Below are positions 37,814 through 47,624 of a stretch of 64,000 bases of DNA, one piece after another. Made by a program: the position numbers and the translations under genes. This DNA comes from Erwinia sp. JUb26 (GTDB lineage: Bacteria > Pseudomonadota > Gammaproteobacteria > Enterobacterales > Enterobacteriaceae), in the NCBI RefSeq assembly GCF_003751505.1, contig NZ_RJVB01000006.1:62001-126000 (forward strand), read 5' to 3'. The notes beneath the pieces were generated by a model. The model had not been told where the DNA came from and ran no database searches. It saw only the letters and a list, made by a program, of their open reading frames with translations. Within the stretch, counting starts at the first letter, position 1. The number at the start of each line of letters is the position of its first letter.

Positions 37814-38713
37814 TTAAAAATTTTTCCAGTGCTGCGCCAGTTGCAGCCGCAGTTTTTCAACAAACAGCCTCACCCGGGGGGGCTGATGCAGGCCGCTCAG
37901 CCAGATGGCATGCAGCGGTGCCGCCGGTAACGGATAGTCGCCGAGAACGGTCAGCAGACGCCCGTCGCGCAGGTCTCCGGCAACGTCCCAGATGGATTTC
38001 ATGGCGATCCCCGCATGGTTCAGCGCCAGCGCGTGCGCCGCTTCTCCGGTATTCACCTGCAGCCGTGAGTTGATCGGCACGCTGCGCGGATCGTCATCGC
38101 TGCCAAAACGCCATTCGGTCATCGGCGCATCTCCGGTGACGATGCAGCAGTGGGCGCTCAGCTCTTCCAGCGTTTGCGGCAGGCCGTGCTTTGCCGCATA
38201 GCCGGGCGAAGCACAGAGCACGCGCCGGTTGCCGACCAGCTCGCGCGCCACCAGCCGCGAATCCGCCAGCGCGCCGTAGCGAATCGCCAGGTCATAGCCG
38301 CTGGCGGCAAGGTCGATAACCCGATCGCTGAGATGCAGCTGTAGCTTAACGCCGGGATGTTCGGTCATAAACTCGTTGAGGATCGGTGCCAGCCAGCGCT
38401 GCCCCATACTGTGTGAGGCGGTGATGCGCAGCGTGCCGCTTGCCCGGCCCAGCCGGTTTGCCAGCGCGCTGTCGATGGCCTCCAGCTCCTGCTGCAATCG
38501 TACCGCATGCTCTGCAAATACCAGCCCTTCATCGGTCAGCGAGACGTGCCGCGTAGTGCGGTGAAAAAGCCGCACGCCAAGCTGCTGCTCCATTTGCGTC
38601 AGACGCTTGCTGACCACCGCCAGCGATATGCCCAGCTGGCGCCCGGCAGCAGACAGGGTTCCGCCACTGGCAATCGCATTGAACAATGCCACATCACGCA
38701 GATCTTTTAACAT
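37814..38713 (-). CDS. LysR-family regulator
   Basis: LysR-type regulator of 299 aa with the CrgA/DmlR-like N-terminus (LFNAIASGGTLSAAGRQLGI) and an effector domain from about residue 92 (SGTLRITASHSMGQRWLAP). It stands between sbmC and dacD, where E. coli has none. Its target and inducer are unknown. Confidence 0.87.
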   Translation of the reverse strand: MLKDLRDVALFNAIASGGTLSAAGRQLGISLAVVSKRLTQMEQQLGVRLFHRTTRHVSLTDEGLVFAEHAVRLQQELEAIDSALANRLGRASGTLRITASHSMGQRWLAPILNEFMTEHPGVKLQLHLSDRVIDLAASGYDLAIRYGALADSRLVARELVGNRRVLCASPGYAAKHGLPQTLEELSAHCCIVTGDAPMTEWRFGSDDDPRSVPINSRLQVNTGEAAHALALNHAGIAMKSIWDVAGDLRDGRLLTVLGDYPLPAAPLHAIWLSGLHQPPRVRLFVEKLRLQLAQHWKNF

Positions 38714-38872
38714 TGCTATTCTTAATTTTAAGGAAACAATTCATTTCCATTCTTGCACAGGACGTTGATAAATACAGTCATGCGCTAAGGATAAAGCCTG
38801 GCAGAATATAACTCGGCAGAGGGTGGGATGCGCTGCGGCGGCGAGAGCATTCTGCCCCGCCGCCCTCCAGGC

Positions 38873-40054
38873 TTACAGCTTGCGCTGGATGTAGTCTTCT
38901 ATGCGGGTGAAAATACCCGCCTGCTCGACCGGCTGCAGCGTCACCAGCGGATAGCTGGTCAGCAGCTTATCGCCTTCCACCAGCTGGATGGTACCCACCT
39001 GTTCGTGCAGCTTCAGCGGCGCTTCCAGATTTTTGTTTTCAACCACGTAGCGCGCTTTGATTTTCTGCACCTCGTCGCGCGGTAGGGAGAGGTAAATGTC
39101 TTTCTCGCTGCCGAGCGGCACGCTGTGCGGGTTGCCGTACCACACTTTCTCGTGGCCGATCTCTTTTCCGGCGTGGAACAACTGCACCGTATCAAAGTTG
39201 CTCTGGCCCCAGGTCAGCAGCTTGCGGGCCTGTTCTTCCCGCCCTTTCGGGCTTTTTCCACCCATCACCACGGCGATCAGACGGCGCTGCCCATCCACGC
39301 TGGAGGCGATCAGGTTAAACCCGGCGCTGTCGGTATGGCCGGTTTTCAGGCCGTCCACATGCAGGGTTTTATCCCACAGCAGCCCGTTGCGATTCTGCTG
39401 GGTGATGCCGTTCCAGGTCAGCGATTTCTCACTGTACATCTGATAGAAGTCTGGCTCGCCGCTGATGATTGCGCGGGAGAGGATCGCCAGATCGCGGGCG
39501 GTGGTGTACTGCCCCGGCGCATCGAGCCCGTGTACCGTTTCGAAATGGCTATTAGTCATACCCAGTTTGCTGACGTACTGATTCATCATATCGACAAAGC
39601 TGGACTGGCTGCCCGCCACGTAGTCGGCCAGCGCCACGCAGGCATCGTTGCCGGAGTCGATAATCACTCCCCGGCTGAGATCGCGGACGGTGACTTTATC
39701 GCCGGGCTTGATGAACATCAGCGAGGAGCCTTTAAACACCGGGTTACCGGCAGCCCAGGCATCTTTACCAACGGTAACAATATCATCGCGGCTGATGCGC
39801 TTTTTATCGATGGCGCGGTCCACCACGTAGCCGGTCATCAGCTTGGTCAGGCTGGCCGGGTTGCGGCGTTCATCAGGATTACCCGCCGTCAGGATCTGCC
39901 CGGTGGTGGCATCCATCAGCACCCAGGAGGCGGCATCAATCGCCGGGGGGGTCAGCGGGAACGTCAGCGCGTTCTCAGCGGGGAGATCTTCAGCACGGGC
40001 GACCGTACTCAGTAATAAAACCAGGCATACACTTCCAAGCTGACGCTTCTTCAC
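38873..40054 (-). CDS. dacD: D-alanyl-D-alanine carboxypeptidase DacD (PBP6b)
   Basis: Periplasmic S11-family carboxypeptidase of 393 aa, which removes the terminal D-Ala from peptidoglycan stem peptides. A signal peptide (residues 1-21, cut near ARA) is followed by SLTK at 68-71 with the active Ser, SGN (IDSGNDAC) near 126 and KTG (LKTGHTDSAG) near 228. The C-terminal domain ends with an amphipathic helix (GIFTRIEDYIQRKL) for membrane attachment. Gene order matches E. coli dacD. Confidence 0.92.
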   Translation of the reverse strand: MKKRQLGSVCLVLLLSTVARAEDLPAENALTFPLTPPAIDAASWVLMDATTGQILTAGNPDERRNPASLTKLMTGYVVDRAIDKKRISRDDIVTVGKDAWAAGNPVFKGSSLMFIKPGDKVTVRDLSRGVIIDSGNDACVALADYVAGSQSSFVDMMNQYVSKLGMTNSHFETVHGLDAPGQYTTARDLAILSRAIISGEPDFYQMYSEKSLTWNGITQQNRNGLLWDKTLHVDGLKTGHTDSAGFNLIASSVDGQRRLIAVVMGGKSPKGREEQARKLLTWGQSNFDTVQLFHAGKEIGHEKVWYGNPHSVPLGSEKDIYLSLPRDEVQKIKARYVVENKNLEAPLKLHEQVGTIQLVEGDKLLTSYPLVTLQPVEQAGIFTRIEDYIQRKL

Positions 40055-40164
40055 CGCTACATCCTCGAATTAACCAACAAAAAACTGCGCATGTTGTACG
40101 AGATATCGCGTGGCAAAGTGTAATTAAATTGCAAGAAAATATGAATTATCAGCGCATTACCGCA

Positions 40165-41088
40165 TCAGCTGGCTTTGGGCGTCTGATACTGCATTTTTAC
40201 CGCGTCAATCAGCGCCTTGCAGTCGGTAAAGCGATCCTCTGCCCGCTCGGCACCCAGCGTCACCACCAGCAGCAGCTGATTGTGCGGCATTGATACCACG
40301 CAGGCCAGATTGTAGATGGGCGTCAGCGTACCGGTTTTACCGCCGATGACTTCCAGATCGGAGAACAGCAGATTGTTGGTATTTGAAATCGTTTCGATAC
40401 GCGGCGTATCGCCAAACACCTTCAGCCGGTAGTTTTGCGTTTTCCAGCTGCGCATAATCATCGGATAGCGGGTCGCGCGGGCCACCATCTTCAGGGCACC
40501 GATCACGCTGGCATGATTGTTCCCCAGCCCGGATGGCGTGGTGAACAGCGCCGAACCCATGCCGATGGCGCGTGATTTCGCATTCATCTGCCGCACCCAG
40601 CGCACCAGCGCCTGCCGGTCGGTGTAGTCAGTCACCCCTTCCGCGTTCAGCAGCTTACCGCCCCAGATGCGGGCAATCATATTGGCGGTGACGTTGGAGG
40701 ACGGCAGCATCAGATTGTAGAAGGCGTCATTGACCGAGATCGATTCACTGACGTTGAGATTCGCGCCGGATCCCAGGGCTGAATCGGCATCGGTACGGGT
40801 CAGCAGCGTGTTGAGATCGGGTTTGAGATCGGCCAGCACCATCGCGGTCAATATTTTAGTCATCGACGCCATCTGTTGCAGATCGCGGTCGCCCTGGGTG
40901 TACAGGGCTTTCGACCGCACCGGGCCGGGCCCTTCATTGATCAGCAGGATGCCAGCGGCTTTCGAGCTGCTTAACGCAACGGGCGGAATGGCTAACAGAT
41001 TTACAGGCAATTTATTCCCCGATTTCAGACAGTAACCCGGTTTAATTGTAACCCGTAACCGGCCGTCAGGCGAGAGTGGGCAACACAC
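40165..41088 (-). CDS. S11-type serine D-Ala-D-Ala peptidase homologue, no clear signal peptide
   Basis: Protein of 307 aa from a GTG start (41088). Penicillin-binding motifs are complete: SMTK at residues 75-78, SSN near 135 and GGKTGT near 250. No hydrophobic signal peptide is visible before the catalytic domain. An alternative TTG start near residue 27, with GGGG upstream, would remove even more. It lies between dacD and sbcB. The cell location is uncertain: it may be cytoplasmic, may use an unusual start, or may have lost its signal. Confidence 0.7.
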   Translation of the reverse strand: MCCPLSPDGRLRVTIKPGYCLKSGNKLPVNLLAIPPVALSSSKAAGILLINEGPGPVRSKALYTQGDRDLQQMASMTKILTAMVLADLKPDLNTLLTRTDADSALGSGANLNVSESISVNDAFYNLMLPSSNVTANMIARIWGGKLLNAEGVTDYTDRQALVRWVRQMNAKSRAIGMGSALFTTPSGLGNNHASVIGALKMVARATRYPMIMRSWKTQNYRLKVFGDTPRIETISNTNNLLFSDLEVIGGKTGTLTPIYNLACVVSMPHNQLLLVVTLGAERAEDRFTDCKALIDAVKMQYQTPKAS

Positions 41089-41260
41089 TATAGCGCGTCA
41101 CAGTCCAGAAATGCGTGGCCACATTGTTTGCCCTGCGGGCAGGCTGGATTTAGCGCGGCACATTCGTCACTTCAGAGCGAGGGGATAATGGTTTACCATA
41201 CCTGAAACGTCGTTCTGCATCGCTCAGGGCTATTTGAACAAAAGTGAACGGATATAAACT

Positions 41261-42688
41261 TTGAAAAACGATCGCGCACAGCCTACCTTCCTCTTCCACG
41301 ATTACGAAACCTTCGGTAAAAGTCCTTCGCTGGACCGCCCGGCGCAGTTCGCGGGCATTCGTACCGACATGGATTTCAATATTATCGGCGAACCGGAAGT
41401 GTTTTACTGCCAGCCCGCCGATGACTATCTGCCGCAGCCGGAAGCGGTGATGATCACCGGCATCACGCCGCAGATTGCGCGCGCGCGCGGCGTGAGCGAA
41501 GCGGAATTCACCCGCCGTATCCACCAGCTGTTCAGCGAACCCGGTACCTGCATCGTTGGTTATAACAACGTGCGTTTTGACGATGAGGTCAGCCGCAATC
41601 TGTTCTACCGCAACTTTTATGACCCGTACGCCTGGAGCTGGCAGAACGGCAACAGCCGCTGGGATTTACTGGATGTGATGCGCGCCTGCTACGCCCTGCG
41701 CCCGGACGGCATTGTCTGGCCGGAAAACGACGACGGCTTTCCCAGCTTCCGCCTGGAGCATCTGACCAAAGCCAATGGCGTTGAGCATGCCAACGCGCAC
41801 GATGCGATGTCCGATGTCTATGCCACGATTGCCATGGCGAAGCTGGTCAAAGAAAAGCAGCCGAGGCTGTACGATTTCCTGTTCACCCACCGCAACAAGC
41901 AAAAAATCACCGCGCTGGTGGATATCCCACAGATGAAGCCGCTGGTGCATATTTCCGGCATGTTTGGCGCCGCGCGCGGCAATACCAGCTGGATCGCCCC
42001 GCTGGCCTGGCATCCCGATAACCGCAACGCGCTGATTACCTGCGACCTGGCCGGCGATATGACGCCACTGCTGACGCTGGATGCAGAGCAGCTGCGTGAG
42101 CGGCTGTATACCCGCCGCGATGAGCTGGGCGACGCCTCCCCTGTGCCGCTTAAGCTGGTGCATATCAATAAATGCCCGGTGGTGGCCCCGGCCAATACGC
42201 TGCGCCCGGAAGATGCGGCGCGACTGGATATCGATCGCCAGCGCTGCCTGAATAACCTCGCCCTGCTGCGAAAGCACCCGGAAGTGCGTGAAAAAGTGGT
42301 GACGCTGTTTGCGGAGGCGGAGCCGTTTACCCCGTCGGACGACGTCGATGCCCAGCTGTATAACGGCTTCTTTAGCGATGCGGATCGCCAGGCAATGAAT
42401 ATTATTCGCCAGACGGCGGCGGAGAATCTGCCCGCGCTGGATCTGACCTTTGCCGATGCCCGCATCGAGAAGCTGCTGTTCCGCTTCCGCGCGCGCAATT
42501 TCCCCGGCACGCTGGACGATGCCGAGCAGCAACGATGGCTGCAGCACCGCCGCGAGATGCTGAATCCGCAGCGCGTGCAGGATTACGTGCAGGAGCTGGA
42601 GGCACTGTTTAATCAGTACGAAGGCGATGCCGCGAAGCTGGCACAGCTTAAGGCGCTGTTTGAATACGCCCGCGAGCTGGTGTCCTGA
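41261..42688 (+). CDS. sbcB: exonuclease I
   Basis: Single-strand 3'-5' DNA exonuclease of 475 aa. The DEDDh signature starts with FLFHDYETFG (Asp and Glu of ExoI), continues with VGYNNVRFDDE near 92-102 and RLEHLTKANGVEHANAHDAMSD near 170-185. An SH3-like and a C-terminal helical domain follow. The start is a TTG at 41261. The length agrees with E. coli ExoI (475 aa). Confidence 0.95.
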   Translation: MKNDRAQPTFLFHDYETFGKSPSLDRPAQFAGIRTDMDFNIIGEPEVFYCQPADDYLPQPEAVMITGITPQIARARGVSEAEFTRRIHQLFSEPGTCIVGYNNVRFDDEVSRNLFYRNFYDPYAWSWQNGNSRWDLLDVMRACYALRPDGIVWPENDDGFPSFRLEHLTKANGVEHANAHDAMSDVYATIAMAKLVKEKQPRLYDFLFTHRNKQKITALVDIPQMKPLVHISGMFGAARGNTSWIAPLAWHPDNRNALITCDLAGDMTPLLTLDAEQLRERLYTRRDELGDASPVPLKLVHINKCPVVAPANTLRPEDAARLDIDRQRCLNNLALLRKHPEVREKVVTLFAEAEPFTPSDDVDAQLYNGFFSDADRQAMNIIRQTAAENLPALDLTFADARIEKLLFRFRARNFPGTLDDAEQQRWLQHRREMLNPQRVQDYVQELEALFNQYEGDAAKLAQLKALFEYARELVS

Positions 42689-42712
42689 CGGTCATCTCCG
42701 GCGGCGGGATCG

Positions 42713-42745
42713 AAAAAGGGCGGTTCATCTGAACCGCCCTTTTTT
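42713..42745. terminator. bidirectional terminator between sbcB and plaP
   Basis: AGGGCGGTTCA-TC-TGAACCGCCCT with A and T runs on both sides. It serves both convergent genes. Confidence 0.92.
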
Positions 42746-42772
42746 ATGGCCTGCTGCAAAACGGGTAAACCG

Positions 42773-44140
42773 TTACATCAGATCTTCACTGCACTGCGGC
42801 ACCGGGTTGCGGAAGCTGCGGGTCACGAAGGCCAGATACAGCAGCCCAATTGCGCCCCACACCAGGCCGAGAACCATGGAGCTCTCTTCCAGGTTAATCC
42901 ACAGCGCACCCACCGTCAGGGCACCCAGCATCGGCAGGATCAGGAAGGTGAAGTTGTCTTTCAGCGTTTTGTTACGCTTTTCACGGATCCAGAACTGCGA
43001 AATCACCGACAGGTTAACGAAGGTAAACGCCACCAGCGCACCGAAGTTAATCAGCGCCGTGGCCGTCACCAGGTCGAAGGTGATGGAGGTGAGCGCGATG
43101 GCGCCAACCAGCAGCACGTTCAGCGCCGGGGTACGCCACTTCGGATGGATGTAGCCGAAGAAGCGCTCCGGGAACACGCCGTCACGACCCATCACGTACA
43201 TCAGGCGCGATACGCCAGCGTGTGCCGCCATACCTGAAGCCAGCACGGTCACACAGGAGAAAATCAGAATGCCGAACTGGAAGGCTTTACCCGCCACGTA
43301 CAGCATGATTTCCGGCTGTGAGGCATCCGGATCTTTAAAGCGAGAGATATCCGGGAAGTACAGCTGCAGGAAGTAAGAGACGACCACGAAGATCACGCCA
43401 CCGATTAATGCGGTGAGGAAGATCGCTTTCGGGATCACGCGGCCTGCGTCTTTGGTCTCTTCAGACAGCGAGCTGATGCCGTCGAAGCCGAGGAACGAGA
43501 AGCAGAGTATGGTCGCTCCCGTTATCATCGGCACAACGTGGGCATTTTCAGACCAGAAAGGTTTGCTGCTGACCAGCGTACCGGCACCTTCGCCGTGCGC
43601 CACGCCCCAGACCACCATGCCCATAATGACCACCATCACCGCCACCTGCAGCACCACGATCACGCTGTTAAAGTTGGCAACGGTTTTAATGCCTTTCAGG
43701 TTAGACAGGGTCATAAAGCCCACCAGCATGATCACGAATATCCATGATGGAATGCCGGGAACCAGTGCTTCCCAGTAAATTTTGGCCAACAGAATGTTGA
43801 TCATCGGCATAAACAGATAATCAAGCAGTGAAGACCAGCCGACCATAAAGCCGACGTGCGGGCTGATCGCTTTCTGCGCATAGGTATACGCCGAACCCGC
43901 AGACGGGAAACGACGAACCAGCTGGCCGTAGCTCAGCGCGGTAAACAGAATAGCAATCAGCGCAAATGCGTATGCGGTTGCTACGTGACCGTCAGTCAGG
44001 CCGGAAACAATGCCAAAGGTATCGAAGAGGGTCATTGGCTGCATGTAAGCCAGGCCCATCATCACTACAGGCATTAACGTCAGCGTTTTCTTCAGGTGGG
44101 CACGAGGCTGTGCGCCAGGAGTAGCGGTATTAAGCGACAT
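42773..44140 (-). CDS. plaP: putrescine importer PlaP
   Basis: Inner-membrane amino acid-polyamine-organocation transporter of 455 aa with about 12 membrane segments. The motifs [13 protein letters not shown] and [20 protein letters not shown] are typical of PlaP/PuuP. It is the E. coli yeeF gene by position after sbcB. A GGGGAGG site lies seven bases before the ATG. An upstream ORF overlaps its start (44130-44327). With puuA to puuB next door, import and breakdown of putrescine may be linked. Confidence 0.9.
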   Translation of the reverse strand: MSLNTATPGAQPRAHLKKTLTLMPVVMMGLAYMQPMTLFDTFGIVSGLTDGHVATAYAFALIAILFTALSYGQLVRRFPSAGSAYTYAQKAISPHVGFMVGWSSLLDYLFMPMINILLAKIYWEALVPGIPSWIFVIMLVGFMTLSNLKGIKTVANFNSVIVVLQVAVMVVIMGMVVWGVAHGEGAGTLVSSKPFWSENAHVVPMITGATILCFSFLGFDGISSLSEETKDAGRVIPKAIFLTALIGGVIFVVVSYFLQLYFPDISRFKDPDASQPEIMLYVAGKAFQFGILIFSCVTVLASGMAAHAGVSRLMYVMGRDGVFPERFFGYIHPKWRTPALNVLLVGAIALTSITFDLVTATALINFGALVAFTFVNLSVISQFWIREKRNKTLKDNFTFLILPMLGALTVGALWINLEESSMVLGLVWGAIGLLYLAFVTRSFRNPVPQCSEDLM

Positions 44141-44327
44141 GATTCAGCCTCCCCATAGAGTCAACCTTTCTGGGTTGAACCACAGGGAAACTTCGCGTAC
44201 TGCGAGAGTCTTTCATAAGAGGATTGAGGGTATTGCAGGCAGGAGTAAAGTGAGATCCTGCTTTCGCGCCGTAGTCGTCGCGTTGGCGAATGCCAGCAGA
44301 TGCTGGAGTAAGAAGATGTTGCCCCAT
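44130..44327 (-). CDS. short upstream ORF overlapping the plaP start
   Basis: A 65-codon frame ([15 protein letters not shown]...) starts at 44327 with GAGG eight bases upstream. It ends eleven bases inside plaP, so the two would be translationally coupled. The peptide has several Arg and Lys but no recognised family. It could be a leader peptide, as for speFL in front of speF-potE, or an incidental frame. No SpeFL motif is seen. The 44141-44623 gap otherwise holds only the puuA terminator. Confidence 0.4.
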   Translation of the reverse strand: MGQHLLTPASAGIRQRDDYGAKAGSHFTPACNTLNPLMKDSRSTRSFPVVQPRKVDSMGRLNHVA

Positions 44328-44427
44328 GTTTGTTTCCTCAATAAGACACGTCACTGTGTGTGCTGAAAGCTTATATCTATCCGGTTCTGGACCGGCCTCT
44401 TAAAATACGAAATTCGTTAACCTGCAT

Positions 44428-44469
44428 AAAAAAAATAACCGCCGCCAGGATGAGTTAGCGTCGGTTACA
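44428..44469 (-). terminator. puuA terminator
   Basis: TAACCGCCGC pairs with GCGTCGGTTA with one mismatch, and is followed by eight T on the minus strand, about 155 bases after puuA. Confidence 0.75.
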
Positions 44470-44623
44470 TGATCTTTCTTATTGCAGGGCGCATATTTTG
44501 CACCAAACAAAGGCACCCTGACAAGCTTTTGAGACTTTCAGTTACAAATTTACGGATTATCCTATTGAACAAAGCACGTTTTCGCGGCCGATTACGCGCC
44601 TTAACGCCCCGCCAGCCGCCCCC

Positions 44624-46039
44624 TCAGGCGTTTTTCAGCATCCAGTCAATTTCCGTGGCGGTGATCAGCCGCTCAAAGTGCATCAGCTCATGATGCTTGC
44701 AGCTGTGCCAGACAAAACCGAAGCGCGTACCCAGTAGTTTCTGTAATGCATGGCTTTGTTCAAACTCATACAGCGCATCGCTTTGGCGGATCGGCAGCGG
44801 ATTGCCCTCCGCCTCGTGGCCGTTGCCTTTGACGGCGACCGGCAGCGGCAGCTGGTTATCCATCCCGTGCAGGATCCCCGCCAGAATCGCCGCCATCACC
44901 AGGTAGGGATTGGCGTCGGCACCGGCAACGCGGTACTCCACGCGATGGTTGTCGCTGTCACCGCAGGGAATACGCAGCGCCACGGTGCGGTTATTGTGGC
45001 CCCAGGAGGCCTGGAGCGGAACGAAGGCATCCGGTAAGAAACGACGGTAGGCATTGACGTTGGGTGCCAGCAGCGCCATCGAGGCGGGCATCAGATCGAT
45101 CATCCCGGCCAGCGCGCGTTTCAGCAGCGGCGAATCGCTACCGTCATCGCAGATAAAGGCATTGTGATCGGCGGCATCCAGCATGCTGATATGCACGTGC
45201 ATGCCGCTGCCGGCGTACTCTTCGTACGGCTTGGCCATAAAGGTAGCGTTCATGCCGTGACGTTCGGCCACCTGACGGATCAGGCGCTTCAGCTGAATGG
45301 CGTGGTCGCAGGCGCTCAGCACGTTGCGGGTGTGATGCAGGTTGATCTCAAACTGGCCGGGCGAGGCCTCAGCCAGCGCGCCGTCAGCCGGAATGCCCTG
45401 CTGCTTCGCCAGCTCGTCGATTTCACTCAGCACGTCGGCAAAGTGATCCAGGTTATCAACGGAGTACACCTGGCTTTGCATATTGCGCTCGTCGCTGCCC
45501 GGCGCGCACGGCGGCTGTATATAGCCCTCGGCATCGCGCTGCTTGTCGACCAGATAGAACTCCAGCTCTACCGCTACCACCGGGAACAGTCCTCGATTGC
45601 GCAGCTGCTGCCACAGCTGGTTGAGAACATTGCGGGGTTCAACGTCAAAGGGAGTGCCATCTTGATTGCGCATGGTCAGGAGGATCTGCGCCAGATGTTC
45701 GGGATCGGAAGCGGAGGGAATAAGCGAGCCTTCAACGGGAACACAGATATTGTCCGGTTCGCCCAGCACCTGGCCCAGACCTGCTTCTTCCACGGTGTTG
45801 CCGAGGATATCCATGGCGTAGACGGAAGCCGGGAAGTAACAGCCTTTTTCCAGTTTCTTCAGGCTGGCAATGGGAATGCGTTTACCGCGGAAAACACCAT
45901 TTAAATCGTTGAGGAGAATATCGACGTACTGCGTTTCAGGATGGCGTTCCAGGTAAGTCTGCACTTCACTCTGGAACGCGGTGGTTCGTTTCTCTTCACT
46001 GTGCCGCGTGAAATCTTCGACTTCGACAATATTGGTCAT
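44624..46039 (-). CDS. puuA: gamma-glutamylputrescine synthetase
   Basis: Glutamine-synthetase-fold ligase of 471 aa that joins glutamate and putrescine in the first step of the Puu pathway. The start at 46039 gives MTNIVEVEDF, close to E. coli PuuA (METNIVEVENF). FPVVAVELEFYL, EASPGQFEINLHH and YRVAGADANPYLVMAA are its metal, ATP and substrate segments. It is divergent from puuD and likely controlled by PuuR. Confidence 0.95.
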   Translation of the reverse strand: MTNIVEVEDFTRHSEEKRTTAFQSEVQTYLERHPETQYVDILLNDLNGVFRGKRIPIASLKKLEKGCYFPASVYAMDILGNTVEEAGLGQVLGEPDNICVPVEGSLIPSASDPEHLAQILLTMRNQDGTPFDVEPRNVLNQLWQQLRNRGLFPVVAVELEFYLVDKQRDAEGYIQPPCAPGSDERNMQSQVYSVDNLDHFADVLSEIDELAKQQGIPADGALAEASPGQFEINLHHTRNVLSACDHAIQLKRLIRQVAERHGMNATFMAKPYEEYAGSGMHVHISMLDAADHNAFICDDGSDSPLLKRALAGMIDLMPASMALLAPNVNAYRRFLPDAFVPLQASWGHNNRTVALRIPCGDSDNHRVEYRVAGADANPYLVMAAILAGILHGMDNQLPLPVAVKGNGHEAEGNPLPIRQSDALYEFEQSHALQKLLGTRFGFVWHSCKHHELMHFERLITATEIDWMLKNA

Positions 46040-46190
46040 GATGCCACCCACCAGGTTCGTTTCGTTGTTGAGCGTTGCTCAAAATAACAGCCACACTATT
46101 AACATAGCGCCAACACAAAGAGTGTGCAAATGTAACTAACTGCTTTATTTTTCGCCTCATCACGTTTGAATATTACCCATCCCGTTGCTA

Positions 46191-46207
46191 GATTGACATT
46201 ATATTGC
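46191..46207. promoter_or_regulatory. possible PuuR operator and -35 element
   Basis: TTGACATTATATT shares CATTATATT with the reported E. coli PuuR site (complement of AAAATATAATGAACA). It lies in the puuA-puuD divergent gap. Only about nine of fifteen bases match, so it is tentative. Confidence 0.3.
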
Positions 46208-46268
46208 ACAGTTTTGCGCCACGGGCGGTTCCACCGGTTGATATTTTTAACAGTGTAACGGGGTGAGA

Positions 46269-47030
46269 ATGGGCATTATTTTTGACAAACCATTGATTGG
46301 CGTGGTGATGTGCCAGATCGATAAAGGCGGACATCCCACGCAGATGGTGCACAATAAATATCTCGATGCCGTGCTGCTGGCAGGCGGTATTCCGCTGGCG
46401 CTGCCCCACGGGCTGATGTCTGCCCCTCATCTATTAGAAAACGCTATGGCGGCGCTGGATGGCATTTTACTGACCGGCAGCCCGAGTAATATCGAACCCC
46501 ATCATTACCATCAGTCCGGCGAAGAGCCGGATGCCGATCCCGGCCGCGACCGGCTGGCCTTCGCGCTGGTCAACTACGCGCTGGAAAACCAGATGCCGCT
46601 GCTGGCGATCTGCCGGGGGCTGCAGGAGCTGGTGGTGGCCACCGGCGGCGATTTGCACCGCCAGCTGCATCTGGTCGCCGGGATGCAGGATCATCGGGAG
46701 GATGCGTCTCTGACGCTGGAGGAGCAGTACTCCCCGGCTCATGAGGTCTGGCTGGAGCCGGACGGGCTGCTCTCACCGCTGGTGAATAACGCCAGCAGGC
46801 TGCGGGTGAATTCCCTGCATCAGCAGGGCATCCGCTCGCTGGGGGCAAAGATGCGCCCCGAAGCGCGTTCCGCCGACGGGTTGATTGAAGCCGTCAGCCA
46901 TGCTCAGCACCCTTTCGCTCTGGCGGTTCAGTGGCACCCGGAATGGCAAAGCGCCGGGTCGGAATCCTCACGACAGATTTTTGGCGGGCTGATCGCAGCC
47001 GGCCAGCGTTTCAGGAAGGAAAAACGATGA
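46269..47030 (+). CDS. puuD: gamma-glutamyl-gamma-aminobutyrate hydrolase
   Basis: Class I glutamine-amidotransferase-like hydrolase of 253 aa that frees GABA from gamma-glutamyl-GABA. The start at 46269 has GGGGTGAGA upstream. The nucleophile Cys is in LLAICRGLQELVV, and the His-Glu pair is in VQWHPEW. GSPSNIEPHHY and EPDADPGRD are PuuD marks. It shares four bases with puuR. Confidence 0.93.
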   Translation: MGIIFDKPLIGVVMCQIDKGGHPTQMVHNKYLDAVLLAGGIPLALPHGLMSAPHLLENAMAALDGILLTGSPSNIEPHHYHQSGEEPDADPGRDRLAFALVNYALENQMPLLAICRGLQELVVATGGDLHRQLHLVAGMQDHREDASLTLEEQYSPAHEVWLEPDGLLSPLVNNASRLRVNSLHQQGIRSLGAKMRPEARSADGLIEAVSHAQHPFALAVQWHPEWQSAGSESSRQIFGGLIAAGQRFRKEKR

Positions 47031-47584
47031 GCGAAATCACCCTGGCTCCCGGGCGGCGGTTATCCGAACTCCGGCAGCAGATGGGGTTGTCACAGCGCCG
47101 CGTGGCGGAGCTTTCGGGCCTGACCCACAGTGCGATCAGCACCATTGAGCAGGATAAAGTCAGCCCGGCGGTGAGCACGCTGCAAAAATTACTGAAGGTG
47201 TATGGCCTGTCGCTGTCCGAGTTCTTCTCCGAACCGGTGGTGGACGACGTGCCCAAAGTAGTGATCGAGGAGCACGAGCTGATCGATATCGGCGGCCAGG
47301 GCGTGTCGCTGAAGCTGATCCACAACGGTAACGCACGCAGAACGCTGGCCATGCTGCTGGAAACCTATGAGCCCGGGTCCACCACCGGTGAAAAAATTCG
47401 TCACCAGGGCGAGGAGACCGGCACGCTGCTGGAGGGCGAGATCACGCTGAATATCAACGGCCAGAGCTATCACCTGCATGCCGGGCAAAGCTATGTCATT
47501 GATACCGGCAACCCCCACAGTTTTACCAATGCCTCTACCCGGCGCTGCTGCATTATCAGCGCCCATACGCCCGCAACGTTTTAG
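47027..47584 (+). CDS. puuR: putrescine-responsive repressor PuuR
   Basis: Regulator of 185 aa. An Xre-type helix-turn-helix (residues 8-62, LSELRQQMGLSQRRVAELSGL) is followed by a cupin domain (about 105-180) that would sense putrescine. The ATG lies inside the puuD stop (ATGA overlap). It is likely to repress puuA and puuD. Confidence 0.93.
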   Translation: MSEITLAPGRRLSELRQQMGLSQRRVAELSGLTHSAISTIEQDKVSPAVSTLQKLLKVYGLSLSEFFSEPVVDDVPKVVIEEHELIDIGGQGVSLKLIHNGNARRTLAMLLETYEPGSTTGEKIRHQGEETGTLLEGEITLNINGQSYHLHAGQSYVIDTGNPHSFTNASTRRCCIISAHTPATF

Positions 47585-47624
47585 CCATGAATCACCCGGT
47601 GCAGCCGGGTATAAGGGAAAAACT

